12,624 nt of DNA from Clostridiales bacterium (GTDB lineage Bacteria > Bacillota > Clostridia > Oscillospirales > QAMX01), in assembly GCA_003149835.1 (NCBI GenBank), contig QAMX01000030.1, positions 1 to 12,624 of the forward strand, written 5' to 3'. Under the pieces are notes generated by a model. That model saw only the letters and a program-made list of their open reading frames with translations. It was not told where the DNA came from and ran no database searches. The position numbers and the translations under genes were made by a program. This document shows, one piece after another, positions 1-7,175 of this stretch; within the stretch, counting starts at the first letter, position 1, and every line of letters starts with the position of its first letter.

Positions 1-45
1 TTTCTTCCGGCTGGAACGCATGATTTTATAGAAAAAGCAAAATAA
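1..45 (+). CDS. Possible 3' end of an upstream gene (partial)
   Basis: The first frame is open from base 1 and reads FLPAGTHDFIEKAK before a TAA at 43-45, leaving 33 bases to the enolase start. If real, it is the tail of a gene that may be co-transcribed with enolase. Fourteen codons are too few to assign a family, and a second frame is also open until a TAG at about 29-31, so the call is weak. Confidence 0.3.
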   Translation, partial: FLPAGTHDFIEKAK

Positions 46-78
46 TAGAGGCAAAACGAGAAAAAGGAGCAGAACAGG

Positions 79-1338
79 ATGACAACAAAGGTTGAAATAC
101 TGGATATCGGAGCGCGGGAGATCTTTGATTCGCGCGGAAATCCGACGGTCGCGGCCTATGTCACAGTCAGAAACGACAGCGGAGACGTCTGCGTCGGCAG
201 CGCAGCCGTGCCCTCCGGGGCGTCGACGGGGAGACATGAGGCGGTCGAACTGCGCGACGGCGACGATACGCGCATCGAAGGCATGGGCTGTTTGAAAGCC
301 GTCGGCAACGTCAACGCTCTGATTGCGCGGGAGCTGAAAGGCAAAGACGCTGCGGATCAGCGGGAAATCGACCGCGCTATGCGCGAGCTGGACGGCACGG
401 AGAACAAGTCGAAGCTCGGCGCGAACGCGATCCTTTCCGTCTCGCTCGCCTGCGCGGACGCGAGCGCCAAAGCCTACGGCCTGCCGCTCTGGCGCTATCT
501 CGGCGGCATTTACGCCAAACGCACCTTTCCGATGCCGATGCTCAACGTCATCAACGGCGGCGCGCACGCCGGCAACAGCCTCGACATTCAGGAGTATATG
601 ATCGTCCCGGTCGGTGCGACGACGTTCTGGCAGGCGATGGATTATGCGACTACGGTTTATAAAAAACTAAAAAAGCTGCTCAAAGAGCGAAATCTTTCCA
701 CTTCTGTCGGTGACGAGGGCGGCTTTGCGCCGAATTTCAAGCGCGACGAGGACGCGATCATGGCCATCTGCGACGCGGTGGAGGCGAGCGGATTAAAGCC
801 GGGCGAGGATGTTTCGATCGCGCTCGACATCGCGGCGAGCGAATGGGCGCAGGCGGACGGCAATTATCACCTGCCCAAGGCCAAAAAGGTCTACACGCCG
901 CAGCAGCTGGTGAGGCGCTACCGATACCTTTCCTCCCTGTATCCGATCCTCTCGATTGAGGACGGCGCGGGCGAGGACGACGAAACGCTCTGGAAAACAA
1001 TGAGCGAACGGCTTGGGCGCGGCACGATGCTGGTCGGCGACGATCTGTTTGTCACCAACGCGAACCGGCTGCTATACGGCATTCAAAACGGCATGGCCAA
1101 CGCCGTGCTCGTCAAGCCCAATCAGGCCGGAACCCTGACGGAAACGCTGGAAACCATTGCGCTCGCACAGCGCAGCGGCTATCGCGTCGTCATTTCACAT
1201 CGGTCGGGGGAGACGGCGGACACCTTTATTGCGGATCTCGCCTGCGCCGTCAACGCCGATTTCATCAAAGCCGGCGCGCCCTGCCGCGCCGAGCGCACGG
1301 AGAAATACAACCGCCTGAAAAACATCTATGCCGACTGA
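79..1338 (+). CDS. eno: Enolase (phosphopyruvate hydratase)
   Basis: Cytoplasmic glycolytic enzyme that interconverts 2-phosphoglycerate and phosphoenolpyruvate with Mg2+. The 419-residue protein has the N-terminal AREIFDSRGNPTV segment (12-24), the GASTG loop (47-51), the substrate-contact INGGAHAGN (158-166), and the catalytic acid Glu213 in VGDEGG. Metal ligands are Asp250 (ALDIAASE), Glu294 (SIEDG) and Asp321 (VGDDLFVTN). The catalytic base is Lys346, and the SHRSGET signature (373-379) and Lys397 follow. The ATG at 79 is set by an AAGGAG at 64-69, nine bases upstream. It is slightly shorter than the usual ~430 residues because the C-terminus is clipped. It departs from the common bacterial consensus at HAGN (usually HADN) and KPNQAGT (usually KxNQIGT). 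All catalytic residues remain, so it should be active, perhaps as a diverged or second enolase copy. No convincing promoter is visible in the 78 bases before it. Confidence 0.97.
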   Translation: MTTKVEILDIGAREIFDSRGNPTVAAYVTVRNDSGDVCVGSAAVPSGASTGRHEAVELRDGDDTRIEGMGCLKAVGNVNALIARELKGKDAADQREIDRAMRELDGTENKSKLGANAILSVSLACADASAKAYGLPLWRYLGGIYAKRTFPMPMLNVINGGAHAGNSLDIQEYMIVPVGATTFWQAMDYATTVYKKLKKLLKERNLSTSVGDEGGFAPNFKRDEDAIMAICDAVEASGLKPGEDVSIALDIAASEWAQADGNYHLPKAKKVYTPQQLVRRYRYLSSLYPILSIEDGAGEDDETLWKTMSERLGRGTMLVGDDLFVTNANRLLYGIQNGMANAVLVKPNQAGTLTETLETIALAQRSGYRVVISHRSGETADTFIADLACAVNADFIKAGAPCRAERTEKYNRLKNIYAD

Positions 1339-1567
1339 ACGTTTGAGCGTTATACGATTTTGCAAATTGGTCTGCAAACGACTGAAAAGCGTTGGCCATG
1401 AAACAGAATCATAGACATGCAAAAAGGACGTAAGGCCTTGGTTTTCTTCGGTTTTCTGTATTCAATTGTTAAAATAGGCTTGAAAAGACTCGTGAAGCCA
1501 ATTTTAGTGATTGACATTCATGGAAGAGCGAACCTGATCGCATAAACTTGCGCTGAAATTGTATGAA

Positions 1568-1680
1568 TAACCGGCTGAAAACCGGCGGGGATGTATATCG
1601 GTGCGAATATACATCCCCGTTTTCATTTACCGAATGTGGAAAACTATGTGGAATACGTGGAAACCGGCTGAAAAACCGGC
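1568..1680. repeat. Two copies of an AACCGGCTGAAA-type repeat
   Basis: The motif ACCGGCTGAAAA(A)CCGGC occurs at about 1570-1586 and again at 1663-1680. The copies differ by a single extra A. Each carries a direct CCGG pair that could form a small 4-bp stem around a CTGAAA(A)A loop. The first copy abuts the strong hairpin at 1586-1619. Function unknown. Confidence 0.6.
1586..1624 (+). terminator. Strong hairpin, possible distal terminator
   Basis: A perfect 13-bp inverted repeat, CGGGGATGTATAT at 1586-1598 and ATATACATCCCCG at 1607-1619, encloses an 8-base loop and is followed by TTTTC. On the plus strand it resembles an intrinsic terminator, and could end the enolase transcript. The 247-base gap from the enolase stop and the short T run leave other roles open, for example the end of a small RNA. 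Confidence 0.5.
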
Positions 1681-1735
1681 CAATTCGCTGTTTTCCACAT
1701 GACATGGAAATGTGGAAAACCATGTGGAAGGCGTG
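1634..1735. repeat. Direct and inverted repeats with DnaA-box-like 9-mers
   Basis: A 26-base direct repeat (1634-1659 and 1710-1735) matches at 23 positions. An 11-bp perfect inverted repeat, GTTTTCCACAT at 1690-1700 and ATGTGGAAAAC at 1710-1720, overlaps the second copy. The 9-mer TTTTCCACA occurs three times (1635-1643 minus, 1691-1699 plus, 1711-1719 minus) and fits the relaxed DnaA-box consensus TTWTNCACA. Weaker variants lie at 1647-1655 and 1723-1731. This could be a DnaA-binding cluster or a structured RNA element. The sequence alone cannot decide. Confidence 0.55.
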
Positions 1736-1867
1736 AATACTCTGCAAAAGGCGACTGTATATCTGAATGGTATATGGAAGGGAGGACAGACGCGCCCGAA
1801 GAAACGGTATTTTCAAAATCACAAATTCGGCATTGCGCCGAAACGACGCTTTTCTGAAAAATCATTA

Positions 1868-1896
1868 TTGACTTTACCTGTCCGATGCAATATAAT
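1868..1896 (+). promoter_or_regulatory. Sigma-A-type promoter of the oxidoreductase gene
   Basis: TTGACT (1868-1873) and a perfect TATAAT (1891-1896) are separated by 17 bp. Transcription should start near 1903, giving a leader of about 45 bases before the ATG at 1948. This promoter also rules out the longer reading frame starting at 1885. Confidence 0.88.
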
Positions 1897-1947
1897 TATA
1901 GAAAAGCGCACGGAAAAAGTCGGGTGCGCGGGAAAGGAATGTCTGCT

Positions 1948-3033
1948 ATGGAAAAATTGAGAGTGGCTGTCGTCGGCTGCGGCGGAATCGCCAACGGCAA
2001 GCACCTGCCGTCGCTGAGAGCGGTCAAGGACATTGAACTGGTCGCGTTCTGCGATATTATCATTGAACGCGCCGAAAAGGCGGCTAAGGAATACGGGATC
2101 GAGGGCGCGCGGGTCTACAAGTGCTATCGGGAACTGCTTGAAAAAGAGAAGCCCGACGTCGTTCACGTCTGTACGCCGAACCGTTCGCACAGCGAAATTT
2201 CCATTGCCGCGATGGAAGCGGGCGCGCACGTCCTCTGTGAAAAGCCGATGGCGATTAACGAGGCCGAGGCGAAGGCGATGGTCGAATGCGCCAACCGCAC
2301 AGGCAAGACGCTGTCGATCGGCTACCAGAGCCGTTACCGCGCCGACTCGCAGTATCTGAAAGCCGAATGCGAAAAGGGCGCGCTCGGCGAAATCTACTTT
2401 GCCAAGGCGCATGCGATTCGCCGCCGCGCCGTGCCGACGTGGGGCGTGTTTCTCAACGAAGAGGAGCAGGGCGGCGGTCCGCTCGTCGATATCGGTACGC
2501 ACGCGCTCGACCTGACGCTGTGGATGATGGACAACTACACGCCCAAATACTGCGTCGGCACCAAGTATCGCAAGCTCGCCGGACAGAAGGGCAACACCGG
2601 CAACAGCTGGGGCGACTGGGATCCCGAGAAGTTTACCGTTGAGGACAGCTGCTTCGGCTTTGTCGTCATGGAAAACGGCGCGACGATCATTCTCGAATCC
2701 TCGTGGGCGCTGAACACGCTCGACGTCATTGAAGCGTCGACCAGCCTTTCAGGCACAAAGGCCGGCGCCGATATGCGCGACGGTCTCCGCATCAACGGCG
2801 TTGAAAACGGCCGGCAGTATGTTCTGAAACCCGACTTCAAGGCCGGCGGCGTGGCTTTCTATGACGGCGATCAGGGCGCGTCGCCCGCGACGATCGAGGC
2901 GCTGCAATTCTACAACGCCATCAGAACCGGCACCAAGCCCTGCGTCCTGCCGGAGCAGGCGTATGTCGTTTCCGCGATCCTCGACGGCATCTACAAGTCC
3001 GCCAACAGCGGCAAGCCGCATTATTTTAACTGA
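1948..3033 (+). CDS. Gfo/Idh/MocA family NAD(P)-dependent oxidoreductase
   Basis: A 361-residue cytoplasmic oxidoreductase acting on a sugar, inositol or related polyol. The exact substrate cannot be read from sequence. The N-terminal Rossmann fold has the dinucleotide motif GCGGIA (10-15), the acidic residue ending its second strand (Asp36, in FCD), and the family's CEKP motif with Lys99 (97-100). The C-terminal domain carries GGGPLVDIGTHALDL (175-189), whose Asp181 and His185 are the expected catalytic or substrate-binding pair. The start at 1948 is chosen because AAAGGA (1933-1938) lies nine bases before it and the -10 element at 1891-1896 excludes upstream starts. An in-frame ATG at 1939 sits directly against the ribosome binding site and is less likely. 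The gene is monocistronic, with its own promoter and a terminator shared with the converging beta-galactosidase, so a role in sugar catabolism is a reasonable inference only. Confidence 0.95.
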   Translation: MEKLRVAVVGCGGIANGKHLPSLRAVKDIELVAFCDIIIERAEKAAKEYGIEGARVYKCYRELLEKEKPDVVHVCTPNRSHSEISIAAMEAGAHVLCEKPMAINEAEAKAMVECANRTGKTLSIGYQSRYRADSQYLKAECEKGALGEIYFAKAHAIRRRAVPTWGVFLNEEEQGGGPLVDIGTHALDLTLWMMDNYTPKYCVGTKYRKLAGQKGNTGNSWGDWDPEKFTVEDSCFGFVVMENGATIILESSWALNTLDVIEASTSLSGTKAGADMRDGLRINGVENGRQYVLKPDFKAGGVAFYDGDQGASPATIEALQFYNAIRTGTKPCVLPEQAYVVSAILDGIYKSANSGKPHYFN

Positions 3034-3067
3034 GTTCGTACAGAAATCGCTTATCTGGATGAAAAAT

Positions 3068-3114
3068 CGCGCCGCCGTGTTCTTTTTTACAAGAGCACTG
3101 CGGCGCGGTTTCTT
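3068..3114. terminator. Bidirectional terminator between converging genes
   Basis: A 17-position stem pairs 3068-3084 with 3091-3107, with one mismatch, one G-U pair and a 6-base loop. It begins CGCGCCGC and closes GCGGCGCG. An A5 run precedes it and a T-rich run (TTTCTT) follows, so it can end the oxidoreductase transcript on the plus strand and the GH42 transcript on the minus strand. Confidence 0.85.
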
Positions 3115-3197
3115 ATCGGGAGCAGTCTATCTATCCGTCTAATCGAAAGAAGCGACACAACCACGGCAAGGATGCGGCTGAAACGGACACCGACGTG

Positions 3198-5177
3198 CTA
3201 TTCTTCAAGCACGAGCACCTCATACGGCGAAACGTTGATCTCGCCTTCACAGACGCGGCCGGTCAGCACATCTGTCATTTTTCGGTTGAGACGGTAGCGC
3301 CCGCCGCGATTGGCATATTCTGCGAGGATCAGTCCCCGCCGCCCGCCGCCCTCTCGCGGTACAACCATTAAATTGCCGTCCGGAGCAGCATCATGCCTGA
3401 TTCCGGCTACATCGAGCGCAAGCTCATAAATCCGGCGGATGTCAGCGGTTGAAGGGAACGAGCCGACGACGATGATCTGTCCCTGACCAAAGCGCTTTTT
3501 CAGCACGAGGGCTTTGCCTGTGAGTTCGCTGTGACCGGCGGTGATTTTGACAAGCGTGTCTTTATCCTCGGCGAAGGCTTGGTAAAACCAGTTGCCGCCA
3601 AACGAGCTCCCATCGTTCCATTCCGCCTGAATCTGCCCCTCACGGTCAGGAATTCCGTAGAGCCATGTTTCTCCGATCAGCTCTTCGAGCATACCAAAGG
3701 GCTTGTTGCGGAATTTTGTGCCGTTGCAGTTGCGAATATCGGTCAGCGGACCGACGACCCAGACGCCACCTCGTTTGACCCATGCGAGCAGTCGGGCAGG
3801 CAGATCATTTTCGTCCAGCGACATCATCATCGGAGAAACGATGAGCCGGTATCCGTCGAGCGGCTGAGCGCAGTCGGCGATATCGGGACGTACGCCGAGG
3901 TCGATCAGCGGGCGATAGAACGAATCATAGAGCGTCGGCGTGTAGTCGAGGCCCTTGACGATGTGCTGCGTTGCCCACAGATTCCAGTTCAGCGATGAGA
4001 AGTGAAGCGCTACCTCCGCCTTGACGGTTGTCGCATTGAGAAAACCGGCTGCCTTTTGAAAATCGGCCGCGGTTTTTTGCACCTCGCCCCAGATGTGCTG
4101 CGGCCGACCGGAGGAATCAAGCACGGAGCCGTGGGTCAACTCATGGCCGGCCCAGTGCGTGCGCCAGAGCCAGTACAGATTGGCCTCTCCACCCAGCGCG
4201 AGCGGCAGCCATGAATTGATATAGCAGTAATTTTCGGGCTTGATCGACTGGCCGATGTCGGTTGAGCCGTTCCAACAGGCCGCGGTTTCGGTGTTCCAGA
4301 AAGGCTGTTTCTTGAAAGTACGCAGGAAATCAAACCAGAAGCAGCAGTTTTGCAGGTTTTCAGGCGTGTTGTAGTGATTGAATTGTATTACGTCGAGCGT
4401 TTCGGTCATGCTCCGGTAGTCCATCGCACCAAACGGCATTGTATCGGTTCCGACAGGGACGGAAACGTATCTGTGCAGGATATCGGCCTGCATGCGGATA
4501 AAATCAATATGTCCCTCGTTCTGGGCGATCCGCCATTCCAGCGTATGGTGCGGATTGACCCACGTGTGCGTGGGCAGGGGAATATCCTCAAAACGGTCGT
4601 AGGCCTGACTGAACAGGTTAAGGTTCCATGCGGCGTTGAGGGACTCAATGGTTCCGAATTTGGCGCGCAGGCGGTCGAGGAACCTTGCCTGACAATGCAG
4701 ACAGTAGCAGCCGTTGCTGCCCTCATAGATCTCGTTGTCGCACTGCCATCCGACGACAAAGGGGTCTTTGGCAAATTCCTGAGCCATTGCCTCGACGATC
4801 CGGGCGCAGGCCTCTCGGTATGCAGGATGGTTGGAACAACAGTGACGCCGGCCGCCGTGAGTCTGACGGACGCCAATGTCGTATTCTTTGACGCTGTCCG
4901 GGTGGGCGACCGTAAACCAACGCGGCGGCGTGGCTGTCGGAGTGCCGAGTATGACGGCGATGCCGGCCGATCCGAGCTTATCCACAACGCTGTGCAGCCA
5001 TGTAAAGTCATATTCGCCGGGACGCGGCTCCATCCGCCGCCAGGCAAATTCGCCGACGCGGGCGGCGTTAATGCCCGCCTCCTTCATTTTGGCGATGTCA
5101 AAATCAATTTCTGTCTCATCCCAGTCCTCGGGATAGTAGGCGACGCCGAGATAGGGTGGATTGAACTTAATTTCCAT
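3198..5177 (-). CDS. GH42 beta-galactosidase
   Basis: A 659-residue retaining glycoside hydrolase that releases terminal beta-linked galactose from oligosaccharides. There is no signal peptide, so it acts inside the cell on imported substrate. The TIM-barrel domain (about 1-375) starts LGVAYYPEDW (10-19), typical of GH42. The acid/base is Glu149 in WQCDNE, and Glu297 in FWNTETA is the probable nucleophile. Cys114, Cys157, Cys159 and Cys162 match the four-cysteine zinc site of Thermus-type GH42 enzymes. A trimerisation domain (about 390-600) and a small C-terminal beta domain complete the usual length. The start is set by GGGAGAG at 5186-5192, eight bases upstream. It has its own promoter (5216-5244) and no transporter beside it. 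Family assignment is firm. Preference among lactose, galactobiose or other galactosides cannot be told. Confidence 0.95.
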   Translation of the reverse strand: MEIKFNPPYLGVAYYPEDWDETEIDFDIAKMKEAGINAARVGEFAWRRMEPRPGEYDFTWLHSVVDKLGSAGIAVILGTPTATPPRWFTVAHPDSVKEYDIGVRQTHGGRRHCCSNHPAYREACARIVEAMAQEFAKDPFVVGWQCDNEIYEGSNGCYCLHCQARFLDRLRAKFGTIESLNAAWNLNLFSQAYDRFEDIPLPTHTWVNPHHTLEWRIAQNEGHIDFIRMQADILHRYVSVPVGTDTMPFGAMDYRSMTETLDVIQFNHYNTPENLQNCCFWFDFLRTFKKQPFWNTETAACWNGSTDIGQSIKPENYCYINSWLPLALGGEANLYWLWRTHWAGHELTHGSVLDSSGRPQHIWGEVQKTAADFQKAAGFLNATTVKAEVALHFSSLNWNLWATQHIVKGLDYTPTLYDSFYRPLIDLGVRPDIADCAQPLDGYRLIVSPMMMSLDENDLPARLLAWVKRGGVWVVGPLTDIRNCNGTKFRNKPFGMLEELIGETWLYGIPDREGQIQAEWNDGSSFGGNWFYQAFAEDKDTLVKITAGHSELTGKALVLKKRFGQGQIIVVGSFPSTADIRRIYELALDVAGIRHDAAPDGNLMVVPREGGGRRGLILAEYANRGGRYRLNRKMTDVLTGRVCEGEINVSPYEVLVLEE

Positions 5178-5215
5178 GACATTTTCTCTCCCTAAGACAA
5201 TTTCAGTCTGTTATT

Positions 5216-5244
5216 ATTATAGAAGAAATCGTGTGAAAACGCAA
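5216..5244 (-). promoter_or_regulatory. Promoter of the GH42 gene with a cre-like half site
   Basis: Read on the minus strand, TTGCGT (5244-5239) and TATAAT (5221-5216) are 17 bp apart, placing the transcription start near 5209 and giving a leader of about 31 bases. The -35 is weak, matching TTGACA at three positions. It overlaps GTGTGAAAACG (5231-5241), an 11-mer identical to one arm of the perfect cre palindrome at 7176-7189, so CcpA-type control is possible. Confidence 0.65.
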
Positions 5245-5396
5245 GGAAATATTTTTTTGATGGAAAGCCGAAAAAGAGGCGAAATGATTTTTGTTCCCTC
5301 AATAGGAACTTTTTGGTATCGGAAAACGGTATGGAATACGCCGCGCCCCATCTGTACTACATCCGGAGCGCAAAACATAATCAAGCCGGAAATCGC

Positions 5397-6566
5397 CTAA
5401 CCAATCATGTCGCCGCCGAGAAGCTCGCCGGTATACAGGTCAATGTAGAACTTTACCTTGTCGGCAAAGAAGCTGTCGGGATTATTATACGTCAGCGTAT
5501 AGGCATAGCGCGTCACGTCGGCGTATTGGAGCGAGACAAAGGCGTCCGGGTCGGGCGTGGTCATGAGCGCCGTATCTGTGGAGGCGGCTGTGGAGGCGGG
5601 CGCGTCTTCCAGCGCAAAATTCCAAAAATAGTTCGGAGAGACGACGCTCAGTTCGATTTTTTCCAACACATACGAGCCATTCGACGCGATTTGGTCGAGG
5701 TATTCCGCGCCTATGCGCCGCGCCTCGTCCTCGCTGAGCGGTTCGTCGCCGGCGGCGTGATCGTCGAGCAGCTTTGTCGAAAAGACATGGCAGCTGATAA
5801 ACGAGCCGTCTTCGGGGTTGATGGTAACCTTGACGGCCTCATAGGCAGAAAGAATGCCGAGCGGCGTGCGGCGCTGAAAATGAAACGTCCAGATGTCGGT
5901 GTCAAACCGTTCGTTGGCGCAGAGCTCATAGCCCTGCGGAACCGGCAGAGCCGCGTAGTACTGTGCGGCGCGCGCGGCGGCGGCCGTTTCGTCGTAAAAG
6001 AGCTGCTCCTCCGAGCCGAATATATAGCGACAGGCGCTGACGAGCTCGCCGGTATCAGCGTTAAAGGTTGCGTCGATGCTGTTGCCGTAGGAAACCACAG
6101 CCTCGTTGCGGTTATATCCCTGATGGACGCGGCGGACGACCGTAACGGTTTCCACGTCTGTGACCGGAACGCCGACGGCCTCGAACAGCTCGCATGCCGA
6201 AGCGATGAAAGCCTCGTCGGATTGCGGAAGCACGCCCTCAGGGGGAAGCGAGGAGACAGCGCTCAGCGGGTAAGTCGCTTCGCCCTGCTCGCTGTACAGT
6301 GAGCCTGTGTAGGTCTGCGGCTCCGGCAGCGACCACTTTCGGTAGGTTGCGCCTACCGCCACAGAAGCGGCGACGAGCAGCGCGGCGGCGGCGAGCAAGA
6401 CGCCGATACGGCGGCCGAGATGGCGCCGGCTTGCGGCGGCAGCGCCGGTTTGGGCGCGGACCTTCTGCTGCACTGCGTCAAGCGCTGCGCCGTCAAAGGG
6501 CAGATCACGGTTTAGGCTATCGAGCTGCGTGTCGGACAGCTCGGACAACAGATCCTGTTTTTTCAT
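5397..6566 (-). CDS. Single-span membrane protein, probable anti-sigma factor with PepSY-like extracellular region
   Basis: A 389-residue protein encoded directly after an ECF sigma factor. Residues 1-52 are cytoplasmic and would hold the sigma partner. A hydrophobic span (about 54-73) follows an arginine cluster, and about 315 residues lie outside. The outer part shows repeated strand-turn units typical of PepSY/YPEB-like folds: DATFNADTGELVS (165-177), VKVTINPEDGSFIS (245-258) and FYIDLYTGELLGG (373-385). The segment LSEDEARRIGAEYL (277-290) is also characteristic. No HxxxCxxC zinc anti-sigma motif is present. The start at 6566 is chosen because AAAGGAG (6574-6580) sits seven bases upstream. 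A longer frame to 6656 would overlap the sigma gene. The sigma stop lies 13 bases before this start, so the two are translationally close. The anti-sigma role rests on context and topology, not on a recognised domain. Confidence 0.8.
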   Translation of the reverse strand: MKKQDLLSELSDTQLDSLNRDLPFDGAALDAVQQKVRAQTGAAAASRRHLGRRIGVLLAAAALLVAASVAVGATYRKWSLPEPQTYTGSLYSEQGEATYPLSAVSSLPPEGVLPQSDEAFIASACELFEAVGVPVTDVETVTVVRRVHQGYNRNEAVVSYGNSIDATFNADTGELVSACRYIFGSEEQLFYDETAAAARAAQYYAALPVPQGYELCANERFDTDIWTFHFQRRTPLGILSAYEAVKVTINPEDGSFISCHVFSTKLLDDHAAGDEPLSEDEARRIGAEYLDQIASNGSYVLEKIELSVVSPNYFWNFALEDAPASTAASTDTALMTTPDPDAFVSLQYADVTRYAYTLTYNNPDSFFADKVKFYIDLYTGELLGGDMIG

Positions 6567-6579
6567 GGAAAAACTCCTT

Positions 6580-7137
6580 TCAGTTCTCAGAATCGCCGGC
6601 AAGACGGGCGCGGAGCAGCTCCTTGCCCCGCCGCACGGCCGTATACACCGCCTCAACCGGCACGGAGAGACGGACGGCGATCGCGGCGGGCGGCAGCTCG
6701 TAGATCAGCCGCAGCCGCAGCGGCTCGCCGGTTTCCGGCGGCATCGCGTCGATGATTTGGCAGGCGCGCTCAAAGGTGTCGCGGGTGACGAGCCGGTTCA
6801 GCGGGTCGTCGTCCGTGGGCGCGCATAGATCTTCGTCGAGCGCCTCGGCGGGGAAGCGCGCGGCGCTCCTCAGCCGGTCCAGCGCGCGGCTGCGCGCCAA
6901 AACGCAGAGATACGCTTTCAGCGTGCCGCGCGCCGCGTCAAAGCGGTCGGCGCGCCGCCACAGCTCGATAAAGACGTCGGCGACGCACTCCTCGGCCTCC
7001 TCGCGCGGAAGGGATGGACCGAGAACTCCGGCGACGACCGTCCAGACGAGGCGGGAATAACGGGTCACCGCCTCTTCGAGCGCAGCCGCTTCGCCGCGGC
7101 GAATCTGCGCGATCAGTCTTTTTTCTTGGTTATTCAT
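6580..7137 (-). CDS. ECF-subfamily RNA polymerase sigma factor
   Basis: A 185-residue sigma-70 family protein of the extracytoplasmic-function type, which directs RNA polymerase to a small regulon. Region 2 spans about 10-92, with the core-binding and -10 recognition segment ECVADVFIELWRR (50-62) and the basic helix following GTLKAYLCVLARSRALDRLR (71-90). A variable acidic linker (96-115) precedes region 4 (about 122-178), a helix-turn-helix ending in AVRRGKELLRARL. It lacks sigma regions 1 and 3, as expected. The start follows a modest AAGGTGG about 12 bases upstream, and the next gene's ribosome binding site overlaps its stop codon. Its membrane partner downstream probably holds it inactive until an envelope signal arrives. 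A cre palindrome lies at its promoter. The target regulon cannot be read from this window. Confidence 0.92.
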   Translation of the reverse strand: MNNQEKRLIAQIRRGEAAALEEAVTRYSRLVWTVVAGVLGPSLPREEAEECVADVFIELWRRADRFDAARGTLKAYLCVLARSRALDRLRSAARFPAEALDEDLCAPTDDDPLNRLVTRDTFERACQIIDAMPPETGEPLRLRLIYELPPAAIAVRLSVPVEAVYTAVRRGKELLRARLAGDSEN

Positions 7138-7175
7138 AAAATCAATCGGCCACCTTGGTTTGTGGTTACTGGGTG

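Larger units (their letters stand above)
1339..1867. other. Gene-free, AT-richer intergenic region with hairpins and repeats
   Basis: These 529 bases between enolase and the oxidoreductase hold no ORF with a ribosome binding site or a recognisable protein. The first ~220 bases show little structure beyond a TGCAAA direct repeat near 1363-1379. From about 1568 to 1735 the sequence is packed with hairpins and repeats, listed separately. A small stem TTCGGC/GCCGAA (1826-1831 / 1837-1842) lies just before the promoter of the next gene. An open frame at 1712-1960 runs through that promoter and into the next gene's start, so it is judged spurious. Confidence 0.7.

Noticed and set aside
1511..1545. 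TTGACA at 1511-1516 as a promoter
   Set aside because: No -10-like hexamer lies 16-18 bp downstream. The nearest AT-rich hexamer is several bases too far.
1712..1960. 82-codon plus-strand open frame before the oxidoreductase
   Set aside because: It starts within the repeat cluster, crosses the promoter at 1868-1896 and overlaps the next start out of frame. No ribosome binding site or known motif.
1819..2502. 227-codon minus-strand open frame
   Set aside because: It overlaps the oxidoreductase gene and its promoter and has shadow-type composition.
4350..5195. 281-codon plus-strand open frame
   Set aside because: It is antisense to the GH42 gene, whose catalytic and zinc residues are intact on the other strand. 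No family features are visible in it.
5288..5314. Hairpin GTTCC/GGAAC flanked by T runs as a terminator for the sigma operon
   Set aside because: The stem is only 5 bp, and the T runs lie on the plus strand while the sigma operon is transcribed from the minus strand. No plus-strand gene ends there.
5313..6302. 329-codon plus-strand open frame
   Set aside because: It is antisense to the membrane protein gene, has no ribosome binding site, and shows no domain.
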